In this document: one piece after another, positions 52,192 through 59,714 of the stretch
How positions within the stretch are numbered: position 1 is the first letter of the stretch
Layout of the letters: each line of letters opens with the position of its first letter
From: Micromonospora sonchi
GTDB taxonomy: Bacteria; Actinomycetota; Actinomycetes; Mycobacteriales; Micromonosporaceae
DNA: 64,000 nucleotides
Reading direction: 5' to 3'
Assembly (NCBI RefSeq): GCF_014646235.1
Contig: NZ_BMNB01000006.1
Span: forward strand, 124,001-188,000
Notes under the pieces: generated by a model
What the model was told of the DNA's origin: nothing
What the model saw: only the letters and a program-made list of their open reading frames with translations
The model's database searches: none
Translations under genes and position numbers: made by a program

Positions 52192-53205
52192 TCAGAGCAG
52201 TGACACGTGGACGTGGTCGGTGTGGTTCGACGGGCCGCTGTAAGACTTCCAGCCGGTCGCCGGGAACCAGATCTGCCGGTTCCAGATCACGTAGTAGATG
52301 CCCAGCCGATCGGCGTTGCGGACCAGGAAGGCCGCCAGGTTGTTGCCGTAGACCCGGGTGTCGTTGTTGTGCCACGGGCTGAAACCACTGTTCTGCAGTG
52401 ACCAGTCGCATGCCCGGCCCTTGGGGTGCTCGAACTTGTCACCCGGGCGCCAGCAGCCGACGAACCGGTTGAAGCCGGCCCGCTTGACCTCCTTGTACAT
52501 GTGCAGGGTCCGCGGCGTGATGAAGCCCGACGTGGTCGGGTCCTTCTGGTTGGCCGACTCGGGCTTCCAGCCGCCGTCCGCCGCCCGGTTCGGTCCGATC
52601 CGGGCGACCGGGGAGGTGGCTGCCACCAGGCCGCCGGTGAGGCCGACGCCGCCGACCAGCCGGAGAGATTTCTCCGCCTCACTCTTCTTGCGGGCCATGT
52701 CGTTGGTCAGCTTCTGCTGCTCGCGTACCTCGGCGTCGAGCGCGAGCTTGGCCGTCTCGGCGCGCAGCTTCACCGCGTTGACCTCGGCCAGCTTCTTGTC
52801 GTTGACCAGGTTCAACTCGTCGAGCGCGGAGGCCCGGTCGATGAACGAGTCGGGGGCATCGCTCTGCAACAGCATGGCGATCGCGCCGACCCGGCCGGTC
52901 CGGTACGACTGCGTCGCGATCTCCGCCACCTGCGGGGCGAGGTCGTCCAGGGCAGCCTGGGCGCGGCGGACCTCCACCGCGAGTTGGAGCTGCTTCTTCT
53001 TGGACTTCTCCAGTCGCGACTTGGCCTTGGAGAAGTCCCGGTTCGTCGCCTCGATCAACTCATTGAGCATCGGCGGTTCGTCGTCGTGCTCCGCGGGCTT
53101 CGGTGGCTTGGGCGCGGCCGTCGCGGGCATCGGCCCGGCGAACACGGCGAACGCGGCGAACACGGCCACCACGGGTGTCAACCAGCGGCGTAGGGGTGCC
53201 GTCAC
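52192..53205 (-). CDS. Secreted coiled-coil protein with VldE/M15-like C-terminal domain
   Basis: 337 residues. A signal peptide (LTPVVAVFAAFAVFAGPMPA, cleavage near ATAA) precedes a long coiled coil (residues ~30-175), as in NlpC/P60-type wall proteins. A C-terminal ~110-residue domain follows with HPKGRACDWSLQ and the final HTDHVHVSLL, typical of the ARB_07466/VldE-like family related to D,D-peptidases. Wall remodelling is inferred; no classical Zn motif proven. The GTG at 53205 sits after GGAAGGGAAAA. The leader carries a c-di-AMP riboswitch. Confidence 0.87.
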   Translation of the reverse strand: MTAPLRRWLTPVVAVFAAFAVFAGPMPATAAPKPPKPAEHDDEPPMLNELIEATNRDFSKAKSRLEKSKKKQLQLAVEVRRAQAALDDLAPQVAEIATQSYRTGRVGAIAMLLQSDAPDSFIDRASALDELNLVNDKKLAEVNAVKLRAETAKLALDAEVREQQKLTNDMARKKSEAEKSLRLVGGVGLTGGLVAATSPVARIGPNRAADGGWKPESANQKDPTTSGFITPRTLHMYKEVKRAGFNRFVGCWRPGDKFEHPKGRACDWSLQNSGFSPWHNNDTRVYGNNLAAFLVRNADRLGIYYVIWNRQIWFPATGWKSYSGPSNHTDHVHVSLL

Positions 53206-53222
53206 TGTTTTCCCTTCCATCG

Positions 53223-53366
53223 ACCGCCGACCGGGTTAGCTGACGGGTTCGGGACGGAAGCGGCCCCTACCGCTGTCGCGGATTCACCCCACGTACCTGG
53301 GTCCCCGGTTCGCCTGGTGGCGATTGGGCGGCGGTACCGCAGGCGCTGGGACACGCCTTCGGCGGT
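53223..53366 (-). ncRNA. ydaO/yuaA (cyclic di-AMP) riboswitch
   Basis: The leader of the wall-protein gene carries the ydaO consensus blocks on the minus strand: GAACCGGGGACCC, GTGGGGTGAATCC, GGTAGGGGCCGCTTCCG and CCGAACCCGTCAGCTAACC. P1 can form from ACCGCC (53366-53361) and GGCGGT (53228-53223). In Streptomyces this element lowers expression of wall hydrolases at high c-di-AMP. It ends just before the Shine-Dalgarno, so both transcription and translation control are possible. Confidence 0.9.
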
Positions 53367-53506
53367 GACCGGCAGTGAGGTTACCCGAGAGTCGATCGGG
53401 GTCTCTACGCCTCGTACCCGGTCAGATGTGTCATTTCGTAATCGCGGTGGGTGACCAGCGACACTCGTATCGGCCGCGGCGGCCGAGGCGGTCACGTTGA
53501 GGAGTG

Positions 53507-54865
53507 TCACCATCTGGTGTCCGTGCTCCTGTCCGGTTCGGGCCACCCCGATGGGGCGGCGGTGGACGTGTTGCGGGTACGCGGTGTGCTGAGGGCGTGC
53601 AGCGCCTCGGCCCGGTCCGTCGCCGGCCGGGAAGCCCTGGGGGTGCCGTCGTCGCGCGGTCCGCGGTCACCATCGCCCGGCGTTCGGTGCCCGGCCGTGG
53701 TCACCAGCGTCGCCAGGGCGGTGGTGAGCGGTACGGCGGCGATCAGCCCGATCGTGGCCACCACGCTGCGGACGATCTCCTGGGTGAGGAACTCACTGGT
53801 CACGATCTGACCGAGGGCGCGGGAGTCGGCGGTGAGCAGAAGTAGCAGCGGCAGCGACGCACCGGCGTACGCCAGGACGATGGTGTTGACCACCGAAGCG
53901 ATGTGCGCCCGCCCGACCCGGGTCGCCGAGCGGTACAGCTCGCGGCGGGAGATGTTCGGGTTGGCGTGGCGCAGCTCGGTGACCGCCGTGGCCTGGGTGA
54001 CCGTGACGTCGTCGAGGACGCCCAGTGACCCGATGATGATGCCGGCCAGCAGCAGGCCGTGCAGGTCGACGTCGGCGCGGAACATGGACAGCGTGGTGGC
54101 GTCCTCGCTGCCGAAGCCGGTCAGGTGGGTGGCGGTGGTCGCGGCCAGGCCGAGCAGCCCGGTGAGCACCAGGCTGGCGAGGGTGCCCAGCACGGCCACC
54201 GAGGTCTGCGCGGACACGCCGTGCGTCAGGTAGAGCACCACGAACATGATCAGCGCCGAGCCGACGATGGCGACCAGCAGCGGCGGGTGGCCGGCGCTGA
54301 TGCCGGGGAGCACGAAGGCCAGCAGGATCGCGAAGCTGGCGGCCAGGCCGGCCAGGGCGGCCAGGCCGCGTAGCCGCCCGAAGGCGACGATGGCGGCGGC
54401 GAACAGCACCGTGAGCCACACCAGAGGCTTGCCCCGCTGGTGTTCGGCGATGTTGTACGTGCTGACCGACGGATCCTCCGGGTCGATCAGCGAGACCAGG
54501 ATGATCTCGTCGCCGGCGCTGACCCGAGGCGCCCCGGGCCCGGCCGGGATGGGCGTCTGCACCTCCTGGCCGGCGTCCGGGCCGTCCTGCACCCGCACGG
54601 TGACCGTGCCGCACGGACCGGCCGCCGTCGTCGGGGTGCCCTCCGGGACCGCCGGGTTGGGCGGGCAGGTCTCGGTCACCACCCGGGTGACCGTGCCGTG
54701 GTGGCGGGGGATGTCGTCGGCCGTTTCCGGTCGGGGCGCGTCCGTGGGCCAGAGCACCAGGGCGGCGACCAGGGTGACGAGGAACAGGGGGACCACCGTC
54801 ACGATGAGGATCCGCCGCACCCCGGGCGGGGTGGGCGGAGCGGAACGGGTGTGGTCGGCGCCCAT
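53507..54865 (-). CDS. YibE/F family membrane protein
   Basis: 452 residues. An N-terminal helix at 18-40 is followed by an extracytoplasmic part, then about seven helices from ~148. GVLDDVTVTQATAV and LRHANPNISRRELYRSATRVGRAHIASVVNTIVLAY are the YibE/F signature. Transport function is suspected but unproved. The ATG has GGGAGA nine bases upstream. The ~60-residue C-terminal tail is disordered. Not obviously linked to the riboswitch gene. Confidence 0.88.
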   Translation of the reverse strand: MGADHTRSAPPTPPGVRRILIVTVVPLFLVTLVAALVLWPTDAPRPETADDIPRHHGTVTRVVTETCPPNPAVPEGTPTTAAGPCGTVTVRVQDGPDAGQEVQTPIPAGPGAPRVSAGDEIILVSLIDPEDPSVSTYNIAEHQRGKPLVWLTVLFAAAIVAFGRLRGLAALAGLAASFAILLAFVLPGISAGHPPLLVAIVGSALIMFVVLYLTHGVSAQTSVAVLGTLASLVLTGLLGLAATTATHLTGFGSEDATTLSMFRADVDLHGLLLAGIIIGSLGVLDDVTVTQATAVTELRHANPNISRRELYRSATRVGRAHIASVVNTIVLAYAGASLPLLLLLTADSRALGQIVTSEFLTQEIVRSVVATIGLIAAVPLTTALATLVTTAGHRTPGDGDRGPRDDGTPRASRPATDRAEALHALSTPRTRNTSTAAPSGWPEPDRSTDTRW

Positions 54866-55235
54866 TCAATGTCTCCCAACGATTCCAGGGCGGAGTACGT
54901 GCCGGCGGCCGCGTCGGTTCAGTGGTGTCGTACCACCGCCGCGACGGGCGACGTGGGTGGCCCGACAGTGGCGGGATGGCTGCGTACCGTGACATCCTGG
55001 TCGGCGTTCGACGGACGCCGCAGCGGGGCGACGGAGGCAAGCGCCCGGCGGTGAACGCGGGCGGTGGGGCGCGGATGTCGGCTGGCCATCGTGAGCGAAT
55101 GGTAGTCAGCCCGGCATCGGAACGCAGGTCGCGAGGGCTTGGCGGTGGTTCGTGGCGGGCCAGGGCCCTGGCCGGCTCGGCGGTCGGCCGCGTCTCGTCG
55201 GCGTGATTCAGCCGCGTCTCGGCGAGGCTGGCTGG
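54866..55235. other. Intergenic region after csoR
   Basis: 370 bases between the yibE/F start and the csoR end on the same strand. Short frames on both strands (about 55-95 residues, Arg/Gly/Pro-rich) are not supported by ribosome sites or composition. A weak inverted repeat GTGGT/ACCAC lies near 54930. The yibE/F promoter should be here. Confidence 0.4.
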
Positions 55236-55532
55236 TCAGCCGCGCTTCAGCAGACGGCCGACGGCGGCCATCATCTCGGTGGCCATCTCGTCGGCGCGCC
55301 CCTCGGCGGCGCCTTCGTGCATGCAGTGCCGGGCGTGCCCGTCCAGCAGGCCGAGGGCGACCTTGTCCAGCGCGGCCTGAACGGCGGAGATCTGGGTGAG
55401 CACGTCGATGCAGTAGCGGTCCTCGTCGACCATCTTCTCGATGCCACGCACCTGGCCCTCGACACGGCGCAGCCGGGCGAGTAGTTGCTCCTTGCTGGCG
55501 GTGTAGCCGCGGATCGGCGCAGGTGTGGTCAT
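55236..55532 (-). CDS. csoR: CsoR-family copper-sensing repressor
   Basis: 98 residues, all-helical DUF156 fold. Cu(I) ligands C41, H66 and C70 have the spacing of Mycobacterium CsoR (25 and 4). The N-terminal R/K-rich helix ([15 protein letters not shown]) binds DNA. It represses its own and the copZ-copA promoter until copper binds. Divergent from copZ across 118 bases containing two palindromes. ATG start. Confidence 0.94.
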   Translation of the reverse strand: MTTPAPIRGYTASKEQLLARLRRVEGQVRGIEKMVDEDRYCIDVLTQISAVQAALDKVALGLLDGHARHCMHEGAAEGRADEMATEMMAAVGRLLKRG

Positions 55533-55546
55533 GCGGCCAGCATACC

Positions 55547-55563
55547 GTACCCCCAGGGGGTAT
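55547..55563. promoter_or_regulatory. CsoR operator 1
   Basis: GTACCCCCAGGGGGTAT, centred on a perfect 15-base palindrome TACCCCCAGGGGGTA (55548-55562), matches the CsoR box pattern of Gly/Cyt-rich inverted repeats. It lies 15 bases from the csoR start. Confidence 0.8.
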
Positions 55564-55582
55564 GTTACCGTCGTCGTGACGG

Positions 55583-55599
55583 ATACCCCCATCGGGTAT
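55583..55599. promoter_or_regulatory. CsoR operator 2
   Basis: ATACCC-CCATC-GGGTAT is an inverted repeat 36 bases after operator 1 and 50 bases before copZ. It has the same half-site ATACCC as operator 1 on its right side, so the csoR and copZA promoters could be controlled together. Confidence 0.7.
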
Positions 55600-55650
55600 C
55601 CGGAGCCGGTCGTCCGGTCCGCCCTGGCCGGGCGTGGAGAGGAGAATTCC

Positions 55651-55878
55651 ATGGTCACCACGACGTACCAGGTGCAGGGCATGACCTGCGGGCACTGCGT
55701 CAACGCGGTCAGCGCCGAGGTGGGTGCGCTCCCCGGGGTCGACGAGGTGCAGGTCGACCTGGCCGCCGGCCGGGTCACCGTCACCAGCGAGCAGCCGCTG
55801 GACGACGACGCCGTCCGTGCGGCCGTCGACGAAGCCGGATACGAGTTGGTCGGCGGCGGCGCCGACCAACGGCGGTAG
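55651..55878 (+). CDS. copZ: CopZ copper chaperone
   Basis: 75 residues of the HMA fold with the metal-binding motif GMTCGHC at residues 10-16. It carries Cu(I) in the cytoplasm to CopA, the next gene. The ATG has GGAGAGGAGAATTCC directly upstream. 14 bases separate it from copA. Confidence 0.93.
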   Translation: MVTTTYQVQGMTCGHCVNAVSAEVGALPGVDEVQVDLAAGRVTVTSEQPLDDDAVRAAVDEAGYELVGGGADQRR

Positions 55879-55892
55879 GCCGAGGTGCCACG

Positions 55893-58121
55893 ATGAACAC
55901 GGCGACGAACCTGATCGAACTCTCGATCGGCGGCATGACCTGTGCCGCCTGCGCCGCCCGCATCGAGAAGAAGCTGAACCGGATGGACGGCGTGCGGGCG
56001 ACCGTCAACTACGCCACCGAGAAGGCGTCCGTCTCCTACGACGCCCCGGTCACCCCCGACGACCTGGTCGCCACGGTGGAGAAGACCGGCTACCGGGCCG
56101 CGCTGCCGCCACCGCCCACCCCGGCCGCAGCGGCAGTTGCCGCCGAGCCGGTGGACGAGCTGCGGTCCCTGCGTACCCGGCTCTGGGTCTCGGCGGTGCT
56201 GACCGTGCCGGTGATCGTCCTGGCCATGGTGCCGGCCTGGCAGTTCACCAACTGGCAGTGGCTGTCGCTGACGCTGGCCGCCCCGGTCGTGGTCTACGGC
56301 GGGCTGCCGTTCCACCGGGCCGCGCTGGTCAACCTGCGGCACGGCGCCGCGACCATGGACACCCTGGTCTCGGTCGGCACGCTGGCCGCCTTCGGCTGGT
56401 CGCTGTGGGCGCTGTTCTTCGGCACCGCCGGCATGCCCGGAATGACCCACCCGTTCAGCCTCGACATCGGCCGCAGCGACGGCGCCGGCAACATCTACCT
56501 GGAGGTGGCGGCCGGGGTGACCACCTTCATCCTGATCGGCCGCTACTTCGAGGCGCGATCGAAGCGGACCGCCGGAGCGGCGCTGCGGGCGCTGCTGGAG
56601 CTGGGTGCCAAGGACGTCTCGGTGCTGCGCGACGGGGTGGAGACCCAGATCCCGGTCGATCAGCTCGTGGTGGGGGACCGGTTCGTGGTACGCCCCGGCG
56701 AGAAGATCGCCACCGACGGAACGGTGACGGAGGGCAGCTCGGCGGTCGACGCGAGCATGGTGACCGGCGAGTCGATGCCGGTCGAGGTCGGCGTGGGCGA
56801 CCCGGTGGTCGGCGGCTGTGTCAACGCCGGTGGACGGCTGGTGGTCACCGCCACCCGGGTCGGCGCCGACACCCAGCTGGCGCAGATGGCCCGGCTGGTC
56901 GAGCAGGCGCAGAGCGGCAAGGCCGCCGTGCAGCGGCTCGCCGACCGCATCTCGGGGATCTTCGTACCGATCGTGATCGCGTTGGCCGCCGCCACCCTGG
57001 GCTGGTGGCTGGTCAGCGGAGCCGGGCCCACCGCCGCGTTCACCGCCGCGGTGGCGGTGCTGATCATCGCCTGCCCATGCGCCCTCGGCCTGGCCACACC
57101 GACCGCACTGCTGGTCGGCACCGGCCGCGGCGCCCAGGTCGGCGTGCTGATCAAGGGGCCGGAGGTGCTGGAATCCACCAAGCGGGTGGACACCGTCGTG
57201 CTGGACAAGACCGGCACGGTCACCACCGGCCGGATGGCCCTGCTCGACGTGACGCCGGGCGAGGGCGAGCAACGGGCGGAGGTGCTGCGGCTCGCCGCCG
57301 CGCTGGAGTCCGGCTCGGAGCACCCGGTGGCCCGGGCCATCGTGGCCGCCGAGCCCGACGGGCTGCCGCCGGTCGGCGACTTCGCCAACGTCGAGGGGCT
57401 CGGCGTGACCGGCACGGTGGAGGGCCGTCAGGTGCTGCTCGGCCGGCCCCGGCTGCTGCGCGAGCGGGGTCTCGTCGTACCGGATGATCTCGTGCGGGCG
57501 GCGACCGACGCGGAGGCGGCGGGACGCACGGCGGTGCTGGTCGGTTGGGACGGTCGGGCTCGTGGTGTGCTCGCCGTGGCCGACCAGGTCAAGCCGACCA
57601 GCCGGGAGGCGGTGCGGCGGCTGCGTGCGCTGGGCCTGACCCCGGTGCTGCTCACCGGCGACAACGCGACCGTCGCCCGGACGGTGGCCGCCGAGGTCGG
57701 CATCGACGAGGTGATCGCGGAAGTGCTGCCGGCGGAGAAGGTCGAGGTGGTCGCTCGCCTCCAGGCCGAGGGCCGGGCGGTGGCGATGGTCGGCGACGGG
57801 GTCAACGACGCCGCAGCGCTGGCCCAGGCCGATCTCGGCCTGGCCATGGGCACCGGTACGGACGTGGCGATCGAGGCGTCCGACCTGACCCTGGTACGCG
57901 ACGACCTGCTGGCCGCGGTGGACGCCATCCGGCTCGCCCGACGCACCCTGGGCACCATCAAGGGCAACCTGTTCTGGGCCTTCGCCTACAACGTGGCGGC
58001 CCTGCCGCTGGCCGCCGCGGGCCTGCTCAATCCGATGATCGCCGGTGCGGCGATGGCCTTCTCCTCGGTCTTCGTGGTGGCCAACAGCCTCCGGCTGCGT
58101 CGGTTCCGCCCGGTCGCCTGA
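55893..58121 (+). CDS. copA: CopA-type Cu(I) P-type ATPase
   Basis: 742 residues. One N-terminal HMA domain has GMTCAAC (14-20). Helices lead to CPC (394-396) in the ion path, the phosphorylated D438 in [17 protein letters not shown] (histidine of the N domain) and [14 protein letters not shown]. The C-terminal helices carry the PIB-1 type N...YN and MxxSS pattern ([22 protein letters not shown]). It exports Cu(I). ATG start 14 bases after copZ. Confidence 0.95.
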   Translation: MNTATNLIELSIGGMTCAACAARIEKKLNRMDGVRATVNYATEKASVSYDAPVTPDDLVATVEKTGYRAALPPPPTPAAAAVAAEPVDELRSLRTRLWVSAVLTVPVIVLAMVPAWQFTNWQWLSLTLAAPVVVYGGLPFHRAALVNLRHGAATMDTLVSVGTLAAFGWSLWALFFGTAGMPGMTHPFSLDIGRSDGAGNIYLEVAAGVTTFILIGRYFEARSKRTAGAALRALLELGAKDVSVLRDGVETQIPVDQLVVGDRFVVRPGEKIATDGTVTEGSSAVDASMVTGESMPVEVGVGDPVVGGCVNAGGRLVVTATRVGADTQLAQMARLVEQAQSGKAAVQRLADRISGIFVPIVIALAAATLGWWLVSGAGPTAAFTAAVAVLIIACPCALGLATPTALLVGTGRGAQVGVLIKGPEVLESTKRVDTVVLDKTGTVTTGRMALLDVTPGEGEQRAEVLRLAAALESGSEHPVARAIVAAEPDGLPPVGDFANVEGLGVTGTVEGRQVLLGRPRLLRERGLVVPDDLVRAATDAEAAGRTAVLVGWDGRARGVLAVADQVKPTSREAVRRLRALGLTPVLLTGDNATVARTVAAEVGIDEVIAEVLPAEKVEVVARLQAEGRAVAMVGDGVNDAAALAQADLGLAMGTGTDVAIEASDLTLVRDDLLAAVDAIRLARRTLGTIKGNLFWAFAYNVAALPLAAAGLLNPMIAGAAMAFSSVFVVANSLRLRRFRPVA

Positions 58122-58198
58122 CTCGCCGCCCCTGTCCCGGCCGGTGCGCGACCAGCCGGCCGGGAACCAATCCGGTGCGCCGACCGACCAATACGGCG

Positions 58199-58780
58199 AT
58201 GACAGCCGTGACCGACGACGCCACCGGGTACGCCCTCGCCGCGGGCCGGGGCGACCACGCCGCCGCGGCGGCGTTCGTCCGGGCGACCCAGCACGACGTG
58301 CGTCGGTTTCTGGCTCACCTGCCCGGGGTGCGGGACGTCGACGACCTGGTCCAGGAGACGTACCTGCGGGCCTGGGGGGCGCTGCCGTCGTTCGCCGGCC
58401 GATCCACGGCACGGACCTGGCTGCTCGCCATCGCCCGGCGGGTCGCGGTGGACCAGGTGCGGGCCGCCACCTGCCGCCCCCGCACCGCGAACCTGGTCGA
58501 CTGGCAGGCCGCCGCGGAGGCGACGCCGGCCGGGGTGTGCACCGGAGTGGACGAGCGGGTGGTGCTGCACGGGCTGCTCGACGGCCTCGCCCCCGGGCGC
58601 CGGGAGGCGTTCGTGAGCACCCAGTTGCTCGGCCTGTCGTACGCCGAGGCCGCGCAGGTCTGCGACGTGCCGGTCGGCACCATCCGGTCGCGGGTCGCCC
58701 GGGCCCGCGACGACCTGGTCGCGGCCATGCGGACCGCGACCACCGACCATCGGGGCGACCGGCCCGACGCGGCCGGCTGA
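58199..58780 (+). CDS. ECF RNA polymerase sigma factor (SigC-like)
   Basis: 193 residues. Sigma-2 contains DVRRFLAHLPGVRDVDDLVQETYLRAWGAL. Sigma-4 contains LLGLSYAEAAQVCDVPVGTI then RSRVARARDDL. Similar in length and motif to mycobacterial SigC, which controls copper-related genes. It follows copA by 77 bases on the same strand, so it may be co-transcribed and copper-inducible. The zinc-finger protein convergent downstream is a candidate anti-sigma. Confidence 0.9.
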   Translation: MTAVTDDATGYALAAGRGDHAAAAAFVRATQHDVRRFLAHLPGVRDVDDLVQETYLRAWGALPSFAGRSTARTWLLAIARRVAVDQVRAATCRPRTANLVDWQAAAEATPAGVCTGVDERVVLHGLLDGLAPGRREAFVSTQLLGLSYAEAAQVCDVPVGTIRSRVARARDDLVAAMRTATTDHRGDRPDAAG

Positions 58781-58793
58781 CCCGGCGACGCCG

Positions 58794-59645
58794 TCAGGCG
58801 GCCCGCCGACGTTGGTCGCCGTGACGGGTCTGGGTGTTGCCGTGGCGGGTCTGGGCGTTGCCGTGGCGGGTCTGGACGTTGCCGTGGCGGGTCTGGGCGT
58901 TGCCGTGGCGGGTCTGGGCGTTGCGGGTCGAGTAGGGCGGCACCAGACGCAGGGGAGCCGGCTCGTCGAGCTCGTCGGGCTGTAGCCGCCAGCGGGACTC
59001 CTCGGGCTGCTGCCGGTCGCTCGGCTCACCGGGCCGCCGCGAGTTGCGGGCCAGCAGCACGATGATCAGAAAACCGACCACGAGGAAGCCGTGGCTGACC
59101 AGTCGTTCCACCGCGACCTGCGAGGCGACGAAATCGTTGACCGACAGCAGCACGAGGGTCACCACGAAGGCGCTGAGCATCGGCAGCAGTTCCGACGGCG
59201 AGGTACGACGCAACGCGACGAAGAGGAACCCGGCGCCGACCGCGACGTTCCAGGCGGCGGACTCGTGCCACAGGTGCTGGCCGCTGACGTGCAGGTGCCC
59301 GGCCACGTCGACGCGCCCGATCTGAGCCAGCCCGAGGACCAGTTGGACCGCGCCGAGCAGGCCGAGCGCGGCGCGCAGGCCGGTGAACGTGGTGAGCCGC
59401 TGGGCGAGCGGCATGCGCCACCACCGCCGCCGCCGCGGCGCGGCGGCGAGGATCCTCTCGCTGAGGTCCGGCAGGTCGGTCACCACCTGGGTACGCACCC
59501 GCCGGTTCACCGTCGCCGCCGCGTCCAGCCAGATCCGGCAGCCGGCGCAGGTCTCCAGGTGCCCCGCGACCGTGTGCTGCTCGTCCGGCGTCGCCTCACC
59601 GTCCAACTGCGCCGACAGAATCTCCCGCCACTGCTCACACCCCAT
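58794..59645 (-). CDS. Zinc-finger (zf-HC2) anti-sigma-like membrane protein with repeat tail
   Basis: 283 residues. An N-terminal zf-HC2 domain (H-x3-C-x2-C: GHLETCAGCRIW) binds sigma factors. Then come about four membrane helices (LRAALGLLGAVQLVLGLAQI ... HGFLVVGFLIIVLLA). A soluble tail of ~75 residues ends in five near-identical NAQTRHG units. It converges with the ECF sigma gene, with 13 bases between, and is 69 bases downstream of the P2-ATPase, which suggests joint expression with that operon. Start at ATG 59645. Confidence 0.88.
   Translation of the reverse strand: MGCEQWREILSAQLDGEATPDEQHTVAGHLETCAGCRIWLDAAATVNRRVRTQVVTDLPDLSERILAAAPRRRRWWRMPLAQRLTTFTGLRAALGLLGAVQLVLGLAQIGRVDVAGHLHVSGQHLWHESAAWNVAVGAGFLFVALRRTSPSELLPMLSAFVVTLVLLSVNDFVASQVAVERLVSHGFLVVGFLIIVLLARNSRRPGEPSDRQQPEESRWRLQPDELDEPAPLRLVPPYSTRNAQTRHGNAQTRHGNVQTRHGNAQTRHGNTQTRHGDQRRRAA
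58829..58924 (-). repeat. 21-base in-frame tandem repeat (~4.6 copies)
   Basis: The unit TCTGGGCGTTGCCGTGGCGGG (as plus strand) is repeated with only single-base changes. It encodes the NAQTRHG heptad in the zinc-finger protein. Near-identity suggests recent expansion, so strain-to-strain length variation is likely. Confidence 0.85.
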
Positions 59646-59714
59646 GTACCGGTAGTCGCTCCCCGGGCCGGAGTGGTTCCCGCCGGATGTCCTGCCGGGT
59701 GGCACCGGCCCTGG

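Noticed and set aside
54922-55206. Small gene between csoR and yibE/F
   Set aside because: Arg/Gly/Ser-rich composition, no ribosome site and no hydrophobic or conserved pattern.
55236-58412. Minus-strand frame running through copA
   Set aside because: Only its final 98 codons (csoR) are supported. The rest is the complement of copA and copZ.
58829-58924. CRISPR array
   Set aside because: The repeats are contiguous without spacers and in frame. The same applies to 9861-9910, 23801-23856 and 41141-41235.
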